Source: Chryseotalea sp. WA131a (GTDB taxonomy: Bacteria; Bacteroidota; Bacteroidia; Cytophagales; Cyclobacteriaceae). Taken from it: 64,000 nt of DNA. The stretch is taken from NCBI GenBank assembly GCA_025370075.1, contig CP073016.1:3844001-3908000 (forward strand). Reading direction: 5' to 3'. Positions 8,530-18,123 of the stretch are shown one piece after another (the stretch's first letter is position 1; every line of letters starts with the position of its first letter). Below the pieces are notes generated by a model, which worked only from the letters and a program-made list of their open reading frames with translations, was not told the origin of the DNA and ran no database searches. Made by a program: the position numbers and the translations under genes.

Positions 8530-9575
8530 AGCTGATTTCTTTTCTGGCGATTTTATTCTTCGCTTGCCAAACAAAGCAAAAGCCTGCTGTGGTCATGGCC
8601 GAAGAAGAAACAGCCCCGGTAGATTTATCCTCTATTGGCGAAATGAAGCTTTCCAGTTATCAATTTTTTGCAGGTGATCTTAAAGAGTTGCGACCAGCCG
8701 AAAGCGTATATCCCTATTCGCTCAACTCAGCACTTTTTAGCGATTATGCTTATAAGAAACGCTTTGTTAAAATCCCGAAAGGGGCAAAGATAAAATACAA
8801 TGCCACGGATGTCCTTGATTTTCCAGAAGGGACCATTTTGATAAAGAATTTTTATTACCCATCTGATTTTAGAAAACCTGAATCGGAAAAAAGAATATTG
8901 GAAACACGCTTGTTGATTTTGGAAAAAGGCGTTTGGAAGGCACTGCCCTACATTTGGAACAAAGCACAGACCGAAGCTTATCTAGAAGTGGCTGGAAAAA
9001 ATATAGATGTGAAATGGATTCACACTGATGGTGAAATTCGGCAAGTCAATTACACAGTGCCGAACATCAATCAATGCAAAGGTTGTCACTTGCGTGGCGA
9101 AAAGATTTTTCCCATTGGGCCATCAGCTAGGCAACTGAACAACTCAACCAAGAATATAGTGGTAGAATGGGCGCACGAGAATATACTGGAAGGATTACCT
9201 CCGCTCCACCAAATCCCTCGACTTGCTTCCTATGAAAATGCAAGCGAGCCAATTGATAAGCGCGCACGGGCTTGGTTGGAAATCAATTGTGCGCACTGCC
9301 ATCGCAAAGATGGGCCTGCCAAAACAAGCGGCCTCCATTTGTTGGCTGATGTGGAGGAATCAACTGTGCTGGGTATTGGGAAATCACCAATAGCTGCTGG
9401 AAAAGGTTCGGGTGGCAGGCTTTACGGAATTGTGCGAGGCAAACCTGATGAGTCCATTTTACAATACCGAATTGAATCGTTGCATCCTGGCATTATGATG
9501 CCAGAGTTGGGAAGAAAACTTGTGCACGAAGAAGGAGTGGAGTTGGTGCGGAGGTGGATTGTGGAAATGAAGTAA
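8526..9575 (+). CDS. HNE_0200-family exported protein with two CxxCH motifs (TIGR03806-like)
   Basis: A 349-residue protein with a short signal sequence that probably ends in a lipobox (FFAC, Cys14). Two CxxCH motifs are present, CKGCH (184-188) and CAHCH (255-259), the signature of covalent heme c attachment. It belongs to the family that accompanies the beta-helix lipoprotein encoded just upstream, overlapping by four bases. Whether the motifs bind heme or another metal is unknown; the spacing resembles a di-heme or cytochrome-like protein. The function of the pair is not established. Its stop lies one base from the stop of the convergent rlpA gene. Confidence 0.83.
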   Translation: MKLISFLAILFFACQTKQKPAVVMAEEETAPVDLSSIGEMKLSSYQFFAGDLKELRPAESVYPYSLNSALFSDYAYKKRFVKIPKGAKIKYNATDVLDFPEGTILIKNFYYPSDFRKPESEKRILETRLLILEKGVWKALPYIWNKAQTEAYLEVAGKNIDVKWIHTDGEIRQVNYTVPNINQCKGCHLRGEKIFPIGPSARQLNNSTKNIVVEWAHENILEGLPPLHQIPRLASYENASEPIDKRARAWLEINCAHCHRKDGPAKTSGLHLLADVEESTVLGIGKSPIAAGKGSGGRLYGIVRGKPDESILQYRIESLHPGIMMPELGRKLVHEEGVELVRRWIVEMK

Positions 9576-9576
9576 T

Positions 9577-10257
9577 TTACAATTTACTCAGATCCACAAT
9601 AAAAGAATCCGGAAAGTCTTTCTTAAGGTCGCCAAAAGTGCTTTGTGCTTTTTCACGGTTTGTAAAACCACCCAGCAACGGACTGTAAAACTTGACACCG
9701 TTTAGGATTTTTACCTGTACCAATATTTTTTTCTGGTACTTGCTCGAGAGGTTATCAATGATCTTTAAAAGATTGGCTAATTCTTGATATGTACCCAATT
9801 GTATCCCAAAGCCTTTTGGGTCTGTGCGTACTATTTTCAGTTCATACAACTCGCGGTCATCTACCATTATATGCTCTTGCATCACTGGCAAAACATCGCC
9901 TTTTCCATCGCCCGCGTTTTCAATTTCAATTTTCACATCGGCAATGCCTTGATTAAAAAAGCCTAATTTTTCTGCGGCCGCTTTTGAAACATCCAGCACA
10001 CGTCCTTCCACAAAGGGGCCGCGGTCGTTCACTTCCAGTACAACCGTTTCGTTATTGGCCAAATTGGTTACTTTAATCTTGGTACCAAAGGGCAGCGTAC
10101 GGTGGGCGGCCGTCATTTTGCTGCCTTTATATTTTTCGCCACTGGCGGTTCGACTGCCTTCAAATTTGTCGGCATAGAAAGAGGCCTTGCCGGTTTGTAT
10201 TTGAGCTATAGAAGAAAACCCAAACAGGCACAGCAAAAGAAAAAAGGAGGCTTGCAT
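9577..10257 (-). CDS. rlpA: RlpA-like septal ring lytic transglycosylase with SPOR domain
   Basis: Secreted peptidoglycan enzyme of 226 residues: signal peptide ending SSIAQ, then a double-psi beta-barrel with the RlpA signature GKASFYADKFEGSRTASGE, MTAAHRTLPFGT and the catalytic-region NDRGPF, then a C-terminal SPOR domain (about 145-226) with GFGIQLGTYQE and a SPOR-like repeat. SPOR domains bind denuded glycan strands at the division site. In other bacteria RlpA cleaves such strands. The gene is alone on its strand between two plus-strand groups. Confidence 0.93.
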   Translation of the reverse strand: MQASFFLLLCLFGFSSIAQIQTGKASFYADKFEGSRTASGEKYKGSKMTAAHRTLPFGTKIKVTNLANNETVVLEVNDRGPFVEGRVLDVSKAAAEKLGFFNQGIADVKIEIENAGDGKGDVLPVMQEHIMVDDRELYELKIVRTDPKGFGIQLGTYQELANLLKIIDNLSSKYQKKILVQVKILNGVKFYSPLLGGFTNREKAQSTFGDLKKDFPDSFIVDLSKL

Positions 10258-10401
10258 GGTGTAAATATACTTTTACTTTTTTGAAGGATTTCTTTTTGTG
10301 GGTATTAATTTTTAAGCTGGTGGTTCAGCATATTTTATTACCCAAAAACTTTTTTGTGTGCTACTTTTTTCAAAATACATGCCATCTTTACGAAAATCGA
10401 T

Positions 10402-11115
10402 ATGAAGGTTTTTTCCTTTTTTGTTTTAATCGCATGGGTTCTTTCCTGTAAAGATAACACTACGAGCCAGAGTGATGGGCCGCCTGTATTGCCAACTCGT
10501 CAATTGAACGTTGGTTTTTTGGTGGTGGATGGTGTGTATAATTCTGAGTTAATCGCCCCGATGGATGTTTTTCACCACACGGTTTTTCATACGGAAAAAG
10601 GCATGCGCGTTTTTACGGTTGCTCCTCAAAAAGATACCATTACCACATTTGAAGGCTTGAATCTGCTGCCCGATTACGCCCTGACGGATTCATTGCCTTT
10701 TATTGATGTATTGGTAGTGCCCAGCGCTAGGCATAGCACGGATTCGGATTTGGACAACGAAGTTTTGATTGGGTTTGTAAGGGAAACCGGCAAGCAGGCT
10801 TCCTACATTTTTTCGTTGTGTGATGGGGCTTTTGTTTTGGCGAAGGCGGGTCTATTAGACACCTATCAATGCACTACTTTTCCTGCGGATATTGCGAAAT
10901 TCAAGCAGCGGTTTCCCCACTTGCAAGTTCATGAAAATGTAAGCTTTGTGCATGACCGAGTGGCTATCACTTCGGCAGGTGGTGCAAAGTCATACGATGC
11001 CGCATTGTATCTTTCTGAGTTGTTGTATGGCAAAACGGTAGCCATTGCTATCGGAAAAGGATTGGTAATCGACTGGGAAAAAAGTAAAGTCAACTATTTC
11101 AGCACATCACATTAA
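10402..11115 (+). CDS. DJ-1/PfpI-family lipoprotein
   Basis: Class I glutamine-amidotransferase-like protein of 237 residues with a lipobox (WVLSC, Cys16), so it is probably anchored outside the cytoplasm. The core matches the DJ-1/PfpI fold: NVGFLVVDGVYNSELIAPMDVF, a central DVLVVPSA strand, and the nucleophile elbow FSLCDGAFVLAKAGLLD. The C-terminal ITSAGGAKSYDAALYLSELLYG is also family-like. No AraC-type DNA-binding domain follows. The ATG at 10402 was preferred to an upstream in-frame start because it begins a good signal peptide. Substrate unknown. Confidence 0.87.
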   Translation: MKVFSFFVLIAWVLSCKDNTTSQSDGPPVLPTRQLNVGFLVVDGVYNSELIAPMDVFHHTVFHTEKGMRVFTVAPQKDTITTFEGLNLLPDYALTDSLPFIDVLVVPSARHSTDSDLDNEVLIGFVRETGKQASYIFSLCDGAFVLAKAGLLDTYQCTTFPADIAKFKQRFPHLQVHENVSFVHDRVAITSAGGAKSYDAALYLSELLYGKTVAIAIGKGLVIDWEKSKVNYFSTSH

Positions 11116-11127
11116 CCTCCAACTTAC

Positions 11128-11135
11128 TATCTTTG
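11128..11135 (+). promoter_or_regulatory. Bacteroidota -7 element for the PAS histidine kinase gene
   Basis: TATCTTTG matches TAnnTTTG exactly and lies 16 bases before the ATG at 11152. Confidence 0.55.
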
Positions 11136-11151
11136 ACTTTACCATTTGTGC

Positions 11152-12642
11152 ATGGAGCTTGAAAATTTAAAAATTGAAGAACAGATAGAAAAGGCGACCG
11201 AGCTTCGGTACAGTTCTTTGCTGGAGTCGTTGCCATTGGGTATAGCCATTCACCAAAATGATGTTCTGGTGTATGTCAATTCATATGCGGCTAACATCAT
11301 GGGTGCCAATTCTCCAGCTCAATTAATAGGAAAGTCAGTGTTGGAAATGGTGCACCCCGATTATCAAAAGATGGTGATTGAAAGGATAAAAGGACTGATG
11401 GATGGAAAGCCAGCAGCTGCAGCAGCAGAAAAATTTATCCGAATAGATGGCACTGAAGTAATGGTGGAAATCTATGCGGTTCCATTTCAGTACAACGGAA
11501 AGCCCGCAGTGCAGATAGTGGTGAAAGACATTTCGCAGCAAGAGGAAGCCAATCAAGCCATTCGTAAATCCGAGACGTTGTTCTCACAATTATTTCATAA
11601 TTCGCCTTTTGGAAAAGTGATGCTGGACGACACTGGAAAAGTGGTCTTGGCGAACAGTGGTTTTGAAAACATGTTTGGGTATCGACAAGACGAGCTGAAA
11701 GGAAAAGAGCTCAACCAATTTATTGTACCCTGCGACTTGGTGAGCGAAGGAAATGATTTGAATTCATTGATTTCTGCTAAGCGAATAGTCCGCATCGACA
11801 CACAACGCAAACATAAAGATGGCACTTTATTTCCGGTGATTGTGTACGGTGTGCCCATACAATTGGAGAACAAAACCATTGGCATTTTTGGCTCCTATGT
11901 AGACATGACAGAACAAAAGAAGACAGAAGAAGAATTAAAGATTAGAAATGCCGAGTTGGATAATTTTGTCTATAAAGTCTCGCATGATTTGCGCGCCCCG
12001 CTTTCTTCTGTATTAGGGCTCGTTAACGTGGCCAAGTTAGAGGGTAATACCGATAGCCTTGAAGACTACATCAAAATCATTGGCCAAAAGGTAAGTCAAT
12101 TGGATGGGTTCATCAGCGATGTATTGAGTCATTCAAAAAATTTGAAGCTTGATGTAAAGATTGAACTGATTGACCTACACAAACTGGTGAGCCAAACTTT
12201 TACCAGCTTAGATTACATGAAGGGAGTAGATCAGATAAAGAAAAACATTCGGATTGAAGGTGTCTCGTTTTTCAGCGACCCGTGGCGATTGGGCGAAATT
12301 TTTAGGAACCTGATTTCAAACGCGATCAAATACCGCGACCTTGAGAAAGATACTCAATCCATTTCAATTAATATCCATACCACCCCGCAGCAATCTTCCA
12401 TTTTATTTTCGGATAATGGAATAGGCATTGACGACACAAACATCAAAAAGGTTTTTGATATGTTTTATCGTGCCAGCGCACAATCCGATGGCTCTGGGTT
12501 GGGTTTGTATGTTGTAAAGAATGCCATGGAAAAGTTAGGCGGCTCCATTCAAGTGAATAGCAACCTTGGCAAGGGCACATCTTTTGAATTAAAAATACCT
12601 AACCAAACACTTATAGTATCTAAACCAAGTTTAACCGCATGA
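11152..12642 (+). CDS. PAS-domain sensor histidine kinase without membrane segments
   Basis: Cytoplasmic sensor kinase of 496 residues. Two PAS domains are visible (about 20-128 and 140-255), each closed by a PAC-like segment (VVKDISQQEEA and YVDMTEQKKTEEEL). A HisKA domain follows with phospho-acceptor His278 in VSHDLRAPLSS, and an HATPase domain with NLISNAIKYRD, DNGIGID and GSGLGLYVVK. There are no transmembrane helices and no receiver domain, and no response regulator is adjacent, so its partner is elsewhere. It overlaps the following acetyltransferase gene by four bases. The signal sensed is unknown. Confidence 0.93.
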   Translation: MELENLKIEEQIEKATELRYSSLLESLPLGIAIHQNDVLVYVNSYAANIMGANSPAQLIGKSVLEMVHPDYQKMVIERIKGLMDGKPAAAAAEKFIRIDGTEVMVEIYAVPFQYNGKPAVQIVVKDISQQEEANQAIRKSETLFSQLFHNSPFGKVMLDDTGKVVLANSGFENMFGYRQDELKGKELNQFIVPCDLVSEGNDLNSLISAKRIVRIDTQRKHKDGTLFPVIVYGVPIQLENKTIGIFGSYVDMTEQKKTEEELKIRNAELDNFVYKVSHDLRAPLSSVLGLVNVAKLEGNTDSLEDYIKIIGQKVSQLDGFISDVLSHSKNLKLDVKIELIDLHKLVSQTFTSLDYMKGVDQIKKNIRIEGVSFFSDPWRLGEIFRNLISNAIKYRDLEKDTQSISINIHTTPQQSSILFSDNGIGIDDTNIKKVFDMFYRASAQSDGSGLGLYVVKNAMEKLGGSIQVNSNLGKGTSFELKIPNQTLIVSKPSLTA

Positions 12643-13808
12643 GAATGCTCGAGGTTGTCAGCCAAGCTGACAGGAAAGATTTTTTGACTTTTCCTCTGTC
12701 GATCTACCAATCATTTCCTGCTTGGATACAGCCACTCAACACAGATATTGAATCTGTATTTGATCCAACCAAGAATAAAACCTTTAAGCATGGTGAATGC
12801 GTCCGATGGTTGCTAAAAGACGCATCTGAAAAAACAATCGGTCGACTGGCCGCCTTTGTAAACCAAAAAACCGTCATGAAAGGCAATGACCAACCTACTG
12901 GTGGCGTTGGTTTTTTTGAGTGTATTGAAAACAAAGAAGCCGCTTTCTTTATGCTCAATCATGGCAAAGCTTGGTTGCAATCAAAAGGCATGGAAGCCAT
13001 GGATGGGCCTATTAATTTTGGGAGCCGCGATCGGTGGTGGGGATTATTGGTGGATGGCTATGAGCGAGAACCGAACTACCAATGCAATTACAATCCGCCC
13101 TACTACAAAGATTTTTTTGAGGCCTATGGTTTCAAAGAGTATTTCAAGCAATTTACTTTCGCCCGCAAAACAATGGATGCGCTTTCGCCCAGGCTCGCAC
13201 ACAAAGCAGAGATTGCAAGCAAAGATCCAGATTATCAATTTCGTTACCTGAGCAAAAATGAGTTGCCAAAATTGGGTGAATACATTCGGGAAGTTTATAA
13301 CAAGGCGTGGGCAAACCGTGCCGAAAACCCCGAGATAACCTCACAGCAAGCTGCTTTGATTGTTAAGCAGATGAAACCTATCTTGGATAACAAACTGTTG
13401 TTTTTTGGTTTTTACAAGGGCAATCCGGTTGGGTTCTTTTTGTCGTTGCCCGAAATCAACCAGATTTTTCGGCACGTGCACGGCAACCTCAACTGGTGGG
13501 GCAAGTTGAAGTTTGTGTGGCTCCGATGGCGAAAAATAAATACGAAGGCATTTGGTATTTTGTTCGGGGTGGTGCCCGAACATCAGGGAAAAGGGGTGGA
13601 TGGTGCCATGATTATGGAGGCAAGAAAATTATGGCAAGGGCCGTATAAACGATACGAAGATTATGAGATGAATTGGATTGGGGATTTCAACCCTAAAATG
13701 ATAAATGTGGTGGAGCAAGTTGGAGGCTTCGTTTCTAAAACCCATATTACATACCGAAAATTATTTGATGAGACGAAGCCCTTCACGCGTCATCCTATTT
13801 TGAAATGA
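12639..13808 (+). CDS. GNAT-like N-acetyltransferase (YghO-type)
   Basis: A 389-residue protein with a C-terminal half that reads like a GNAT acetyltransferase: LLFFGFYKGNPVGFFLSLPE and the acetyl-CoA loop region GVVPEHQGKGVDGAMIMEA. The N-terminal half contains GPINFGSRDRWWGLLVDGY and NPPYYKDFFEAYGF, a conserved arrangement I associate with YghO-like uncharacterised proteins. Start overlaps the kinase stop and its stop overlaps the next start (ATGA at both ends), so the three genes are translationally coupled. Substrate unknown. Confidence 0.83.
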   Translation: MRMLEVVSQADRKDFLTFPLSIYQSFPAWIQPLNTDIESVFDPTKNKTFKHGECVRWLLKDASEKTIGRLAAFVNQKTVMKGNDQPTGGVGFFECIENKEAAFFMLNHGKAWLQSKGMEAMDGPINFGSRDRWWGLLVDGYEREPNYQCNYNPPYYKDFFEAYGFKEYFKQFTFARKTMDALSPRLAHKAEIASKDPDYQFRYLSKNELPKLGEYIREVYNKAWANRAENPEITSQQAALIVKQMKPILDNKLLFFGFYKGNPVGFFLSLPEINQIFRHVHGNLNWWGKLKFVWLRWRKINTKAFGILFGVVPEHQGKGVDGAMIMEARKLWQGPYKRYEDYEMNWIGDFNPKMINVVEQVGGFVSKTHITYRKLFDETKPFTRHPILK

Positions 13809-14416
13809 GCCAGCCACAAGCACCGAGCGAACCAGAAGAAACCAAGTCCAGCTTTCTATTCAAGAATTTAGCCAAGGGCCTACTTTGGTTTGCCTTTATC
13901 ATCGCCATTTTTATTGCAATGGAGGGCTATATCCAAGCCAACTTCAAAGAACACATCGATACGATTCGAGCCAACCCTGGCATCTTGTACGGCATCTACA
14001 CTTTATCAGAGATTGTATTTGGCATCCTTCCGCCAGAGCTATTTATGATGATTTGGATTTTGGACAACATTGATGTGAGTGGGTTCATTACAAACCTTGC
14101 CATTCTTACCATCATCTCATACGGAGCTGGCATATTGGGATACTACATTGGCAAAGTCTTTTCAAAAACCAAGCTGTACCAAGAACGTATTCGCGAAAAG
14201 TACCTAAAACAATACGAGGGCAAGTTGAAAACTTTTGGAGGTTACTTGGTATTTGTTGGTGCCGTTACGCCAGTTCCCTTTTCAGCCACGTGCATGTTGG
14301 CAGGTTCGGTCAACCTAAATATCCGATACTTTCTTTTGATTTGCATTACACGCATTATACGCTTTGCTTTTTATGGATGGATGGTATGGACTTTCCCGAA
14401 TTGGTTTAATGGATAG
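13805..14416 (+). CDS. VTT/DedA-like inner-membrane protein
   Basis: A 203-residue membrane protein with about four or five hydrophobic segments. The segment GYLVFVGAVTPVPFSATCMLAGSVN followed by a TRIIRFAFYG motif resembles the conserved core of the VTT (SNARE-associated, DedA/YqaA) family, which includes phospholipid scramblase-like or flippase-like proteins. The first 25 residues are charged and cytoplasmic. Coupled to the upstream acetyltransferase gene. Function in this organism is not known. Confidence 0.75.
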   Translation: MSQPQAPSEPEETKSSFLFKNLAKGLLWFAFIIAIFIAMEGYIQANFKEHIDTIRANPGILYGIYTLSEIVFGILPPELFMMIWILDNIDVSGFITNLAILTIISYGAGILGYYIGKVFSKTKLYQERIREKYLKQYEGKLKTFGGYLVFVGAVTPVPFSATCMLAGSVNLNIRYFLLICITRIIRFAFYGWMVWTFPNWFNG

Positions 14417-14486
14417 TAAATCGATCTATTAAGCGGAATCGGAAGAGGCTTAAAAAAATTAATTAGTTAATTACCCAGTAACCCTT

Positions 14487-14494
14487 TACTTTTG
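14487..14494 (+). promoter_or_regulatory. Bacteroidota -7 element for guaB
   Basis: TACTTTTG matches TAnnTTTG exactly, 32 bases before the guaB start. No purine-related riboswitch is recognisable in the short leader. Confidence 0.6.
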
Positions 14495-14526
14495 CCCCGC
14501 AAATAATCACTCGTAAATTATTTGCC

Positions 14527-15999
14527 ATGGCACTCGATTCCCGCAAGTTACTTTTTGAAGCATTGACCTATGACGATGTGCTTCTCGTTCCAGCTTATAG
14601 CGAAGTACTTCCCCGCGAAACTGATGCTTTAGGCTTTCTGACCAAGAATATTAAGCTGAATATCCCAATTATCTCAGCAGCGATGGATACCGTTACGGAA
14701 GCAGAGCTTGCCATCAGCATGGCATTGGAGGGCGGCCTTGGGTTTATTCATAAAAACATGTCCATAGAGGCACAGTCCGACCAAGTGCGCAAGGTGAAGC
14801 GCTCACAGAGTGGAATGATATTAGATCCGGTAACACTTCATGTTGGCTCTACTGTTCGCGATGCCGAAAAAATAATGCGCGAGTACAAAATCGGTGGCAT
14901 ACCGGTGATAGACGAAAACGGAAAACTGATGGGCATTATCACCAACCGCGATTTACGTTTTCAAAAAAACATGAGCATGCCAATTGAAAGCATCATGACG
15001 CGCGAAAACCTGATCACAGCGCCCGAAGGCATCACACTTGAAAAAGCCGAATTGCTGTTGCAAGATTATAAAATTGAAAAACTTCCGATTGTAAATAAAA
15101 AAGGAAAACTGACAGGGTTGGTTACGTACAAAGACATCCTGAAAAAGAAAAATAAACCCAATGCGTGCAAAGATCAATTCGGAAGGTTGAGAGCAGGTGC
15201 AGCCGTTGGCGTAACGCCTGATATTTTAGATCGCATCGAGGCTTTAAAAAATGCAGGCGTAGATGTGATCAGCATCGACACGGCACATGGTCATTCGAAA
15301 GGTGTGATGGATGCAGCAAAGAAAGTAAAAAGAAAATTTCCTTCACTGGAATTGGTGGTGGGCAACATTGCCACTGGCGAGGCAGCAAAAGCATTGGCAA
15401 AAATTGGAGTGGATGCTGTAAAAGTCGGAGTAGGGCCAGGCAGCATATGCACCACACGTGTGGTGGCAGGCGTTGGGCTTCCTCAGCTATCGGCTGTATA
15501 CGAAGCGGCTAAAGCATTGAAAGGATCGGGCACCAAAGCCATTGCCGATGGAGGCATCCGTTTCTCAGGCGATATTGTAAAAGCCTTGGCGGCTGGGGCC
15601 GATAGTGTAATGATTGGTTCATTGTTGGCAGGAACAGAAGAAGCACCAGGCGAACTTATTATTTACGAAGGCCGGAGATTCAAATCGTACCGTGGCATGG
15701 GCTCGCTTGAAGCGATGGAAGATGGCAGCAAAGACCGCTACTTTCAAGATGTAGAGGACGATGTTAAAAAACTAGTTCCAGAGGGAATTTCTGGCCGAGT
15801 GCCTTTCAAAGGCTCAGTAGCTGAAGTTTTATATCAGTTGGTAGGTGGCCTCAAGGCCGGCATGGGCTATTGCGGTGCTAAAAACTTGGAAAAATTAAAA
15901 TCTGCTAAGTTTGTAAAAATTACGGCTGCTGGAGTACACGAAAGCCATCCTCACGATATTACAATTACCCGTGAAGCCCCGAATTATAGTAGAAAATAA
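14527..15999 (+). CDS. guaB: IMP dehydrogenase
   Basis: Oxidises IMP to XMP with NAD+, the first committed step of GMP synthesis. The 490-residue length and motifs are canonical: the N-terminal LTYDDVLLVPAYSEV, a CBS-domain pair (about residues 95-205, e.g. YKIGGIPVIDENGKLMGI), the catalytic-cysteine loop GPGSICTTRVVAGVG, the phosphate-binding IADGGIRFSGDI and the mobile-flap region. A perfect TAnnTTTG element lies upstream. The following membrane phosphatase gene starts 24 bases later, but its function is unrelated. Confidence 0.99.
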   Translation: MALDSRKLLFEALTYDDVLLVPAYSEVLPRETDALGFLTKNIKLNIPIISAAMDTVTEAELAISMALEGGLGFIHKNMSIEAQSDQVRKVKRSQSGMILDPVTLHVGSTVRDAEKIMREYKIGGIPVIDENGKLMGIITNRDLRFQKNMSMPIESIMTRENLITAPEGITLEKAELLLQDYKIEKLPIVNKKGKLTGLVTYKDILKKKNKPNACKDQFGRLRAGAAVGVTPDILDRIEALKNAGVDVISIDTAHGHSKGVMDAAKKVKRKFPSLELVVGNIATGEAAKALAKIGVDAVKVGVGPGSICTTRVVAGVGLPQLSAVYEAAKALKGSGTKAIADGGIRFSGDIVKALAAGADSVMIGSLLAGTEEAPGELIIYEGRRFKSYRGMGSLEAMEDGSKDRYFQDVEDDVKKLVPEGISGRVPFKGSVAEVLYQLVGGLKAGMGYCGAKNLEKLKSAKFVKITAAGVHESHPHDITITREAPNYSRK

Positions 16000-16023
16000 A
16001 CCCTACTTTAGCCTGTAGGATTT

Positions 16024-18087
16024 ATGTTTAAAACCAAAGCCCTTGTCCGTCTCACTTTCTTGTCCGCACTGGTGGCATGGATAATATTGGCTTTTTCTGA
16101 CCTCATGGTTTTATACAGCGACATGCGCGCACTGCCTTCGGATTTGCCGCATTGGTTGCCAAGGTTCATGCTCGATCTATACATCATCGCCCTGTTTTAT
16201 TACTACAAGTTTAAAATTGAACGAGACGAGAACCTCAATTTTACTGACCTGCTTTGGAAAGTTTTCGCTACGGGGTTAATAGCCACTATTGTATCGCTTT
16301 CACTCCGGTTGATCATTTTCTTAATAGGCACCGGCAAGCTTACCAACAATGTGTTGTTTCTCGACTTCGTTTACCAAATCAACCTCGCACTGTTCATCAA
16401 TTTTTTGTTGGCAGCCTACACCTCTTGGAAGCGGCTGATCCTCTATCAAAAAACAAAATGGCTGATGCGCGCGTGGCTTTTATTTGAGCTGTTGCTGTTG
16501 GGGATATTGATTTATGACAGCATTCATTTTTCAATTTCATTGGCATTTACGAATGTGGTCATTGTTTTGATTAGTCTCTTGGGTTTGGTTTTGTCGGCCA
16601 ACATGCGATGGGTGGCATATCTCAACTTCAAGCAGAAATGGACGAGCCTATTGCTGTTGTTGCTCACCATCTTTTATCTTATTTACTTTCTCTATTCCAT
16701 ACTCATTTCATCGGATGCGATTGTAGAGCAGACGCAGTCGTTTGTTCGCTTTCAAGAGCATGTATTCAATATTGCTTTGATGGCATTTGTGCTTACTTAT
16801 ATTACTTTTTCATTTTTGGTGATCTTGTTCAACTTGCCCACTTCTTCGGTGTTCGAACAAAAGTTGGAGGAGGTTGTGAATTTTCAACGCATCAGTCAAT
16901 CCATACAAACCGAACAAAGCGAAGAGAGTGTGTACAATATTTTATTGGAAAGCTCTGTCAACTCAGTATTTGCCGATGCGGCTTGGCTTGAGATGAGGCT
17001 TTCCAACAACGAGCACAAAGTCTTTACTTACAAAATTACAGAAGTGGAAACCAACGCCATCAAGGAGCATCTGGAGAAAAACAATATCAAAGGTGTATTG
17101 GATCAAAGCAGTGATAAAACCAAAAACTTATCCAAGCACTTGAGTAATTTGAAAAATGCACGGTTTCGTTCGTTGTTGTCATTTCCCATCATTGTAAAAG
17201 AAGAGAACATCGGTACGCTGGCTTTGCTGAAAGAAGTGCCCGAAGGGTTTAATAAAGAAATGACCCGCATCGTATCAACCTTTGCCAACCAAGCCGGCAT
17301 TTCGATTGAGAACTTCCGATTAATGGAGGAAGCTTTTCAGAACGCGCGCTACAAAGAAGAACTGAAAATTGCCAAAATGGTGCAGCAAAGTTTATTGCCT
17401 GCGCGCTTAGAGCAAGATGATGATTTTGAAATCGTGGCATTTTCAGAATCGGCCGATGAGGTGGGTGGCGATTATTACGATACACTTCGCATCAATGATC
17501 ATGAAGTGGCGCTGATTATCGCAGACGTTTCGGGCAAGGGAACCACCGCTGCTTTCCACATGTCGCAGATGAAAGGTATTTTCCATAGCCTCGCCCAGCA
17601 ATCGCCAGACCCCAAAGATTTTATGAGCAAAGCCAACCGGGCTTTGGTCTATTGTTTGGAGCGCGGCTCGTTTATTTCGGCCACTTATTTTGTAGTAGAT
17701 ACGAAAGACAAATCCATTCACTATTCGCGTGCAGGCCACTGCCCCGTGTTGTATTACAATGCTACTACCGGGAAAGCAGAGTATCTCAAAGACAAAGGCA
17801 CAGCACTCGGCATGGTGCGCAGCCACGACTACTACAATTTTGTAGAAAACAAACGCCTAACCTATGCACCTGGTGATGTCATGATTTTGTACACCGATGG
17901 AATTACCGAAGCGAAGAATAAAAAAGGTGAGGAGTTTGGTGGCGAACGCTTGGCAGAAGTGCTACAACAAAACGCGTTAAAAAGTTCCAAAGAAATTGAA
18001 GAAAGTATCATCAAGAGATTATATGAATTTTCTGGCTCAGACGATATAAATGACGATTACACCGCCATGACGGTGAAATTTAAATAA
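16024..18087 (+). CDS. Membrane GAF-SpoIIE (PP2C-type) serine phosphatase, RsbU-like
   Basis: Sensor phosphatase of 687 residues. The first ~275 residues hold about eight hydrophobic segments, followed by a GAF domain (about 290-440) and a SpoIIE-type PP2M phosphatase (about 470-687). PP2C metal-binding motifs are present: EVGGDYYD, IADVSGKG, YTDGITEA and the closing DDYTAMTVKF. In partner-switching systems such enzymes dephosphorylate a STAS anti-anti-sigma protein. The next two genes encode exactly such a STAS protein and an RsbW-type kinase, so this is likely the input phosphatase. The signal for the membrane/GAF part is unknown. Confidence 0.93.
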   Translation: MFKTKALVRLTFLSALVAWIILAFSDLMVLYSDMRALPSDLPHWLPRFMLDLYIIALFYYYKFKIERDENLNFTDLLWKVFATGLIATIVSLSLRLIIFLIGTGKLTNNVLFLDFVYQINLALFINFLLAAYTSWKRLILYQKTKWLMRAWLLFELLLLGILIYDSIHFSISLAFTNVVIVLISLLGLVLSANMRWVAYLNFKQKWTSLLLLLLTIFYLIYFLYSILISSDAIVEQTQSFVRFQEHVFNIALMAFVLTYITFSFLVILFNLPTSSVFEQKLEEVVNFQRISQSIQTEQSEESVYNILLESSVNSVFADAAWLEMRLSNNEHKVFTYKITEVETNAIKEHLEKNNIKGVLDQSSDKTKNLSKHLSNLKNARFRSLLSFPIIVKEENIGTLALLKEVPEGFNKEMTRIVSTFANQAGISIENFRLMEEAFQNARYKEELKIAKMVQQSLLPARLEQDDDFEIVAFSESADEVGGDYYDTLRINDHEVALIIADVSGKGTTAAFHMSQMKGIFHSLAQQSPDPKDFMSKANRALVYCLERGSFISATYFVVDTKDKSIHYSRAGHCPVLYYNATTGKAEYLKDKGTALGMVRSHDYYNFVENKRLTYAPGDVMILYTDGITEAKNKKGEEFGGERLAEVLQQNALKSSKEIEESIIKRLYEFSGSDDINDDYTAMTVKFK

Positions 18088-18123
18088 TTGAAAACTTAAA
18101 AAAATTAAAAACGTTTCAACTGC

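Noticed and set aside
17443..17826. 127-codon minus-strand ORF
   Set aside because: Antisense to the SpoIIE-type phosphatase domain, whose motifs are complete in the plus frame.
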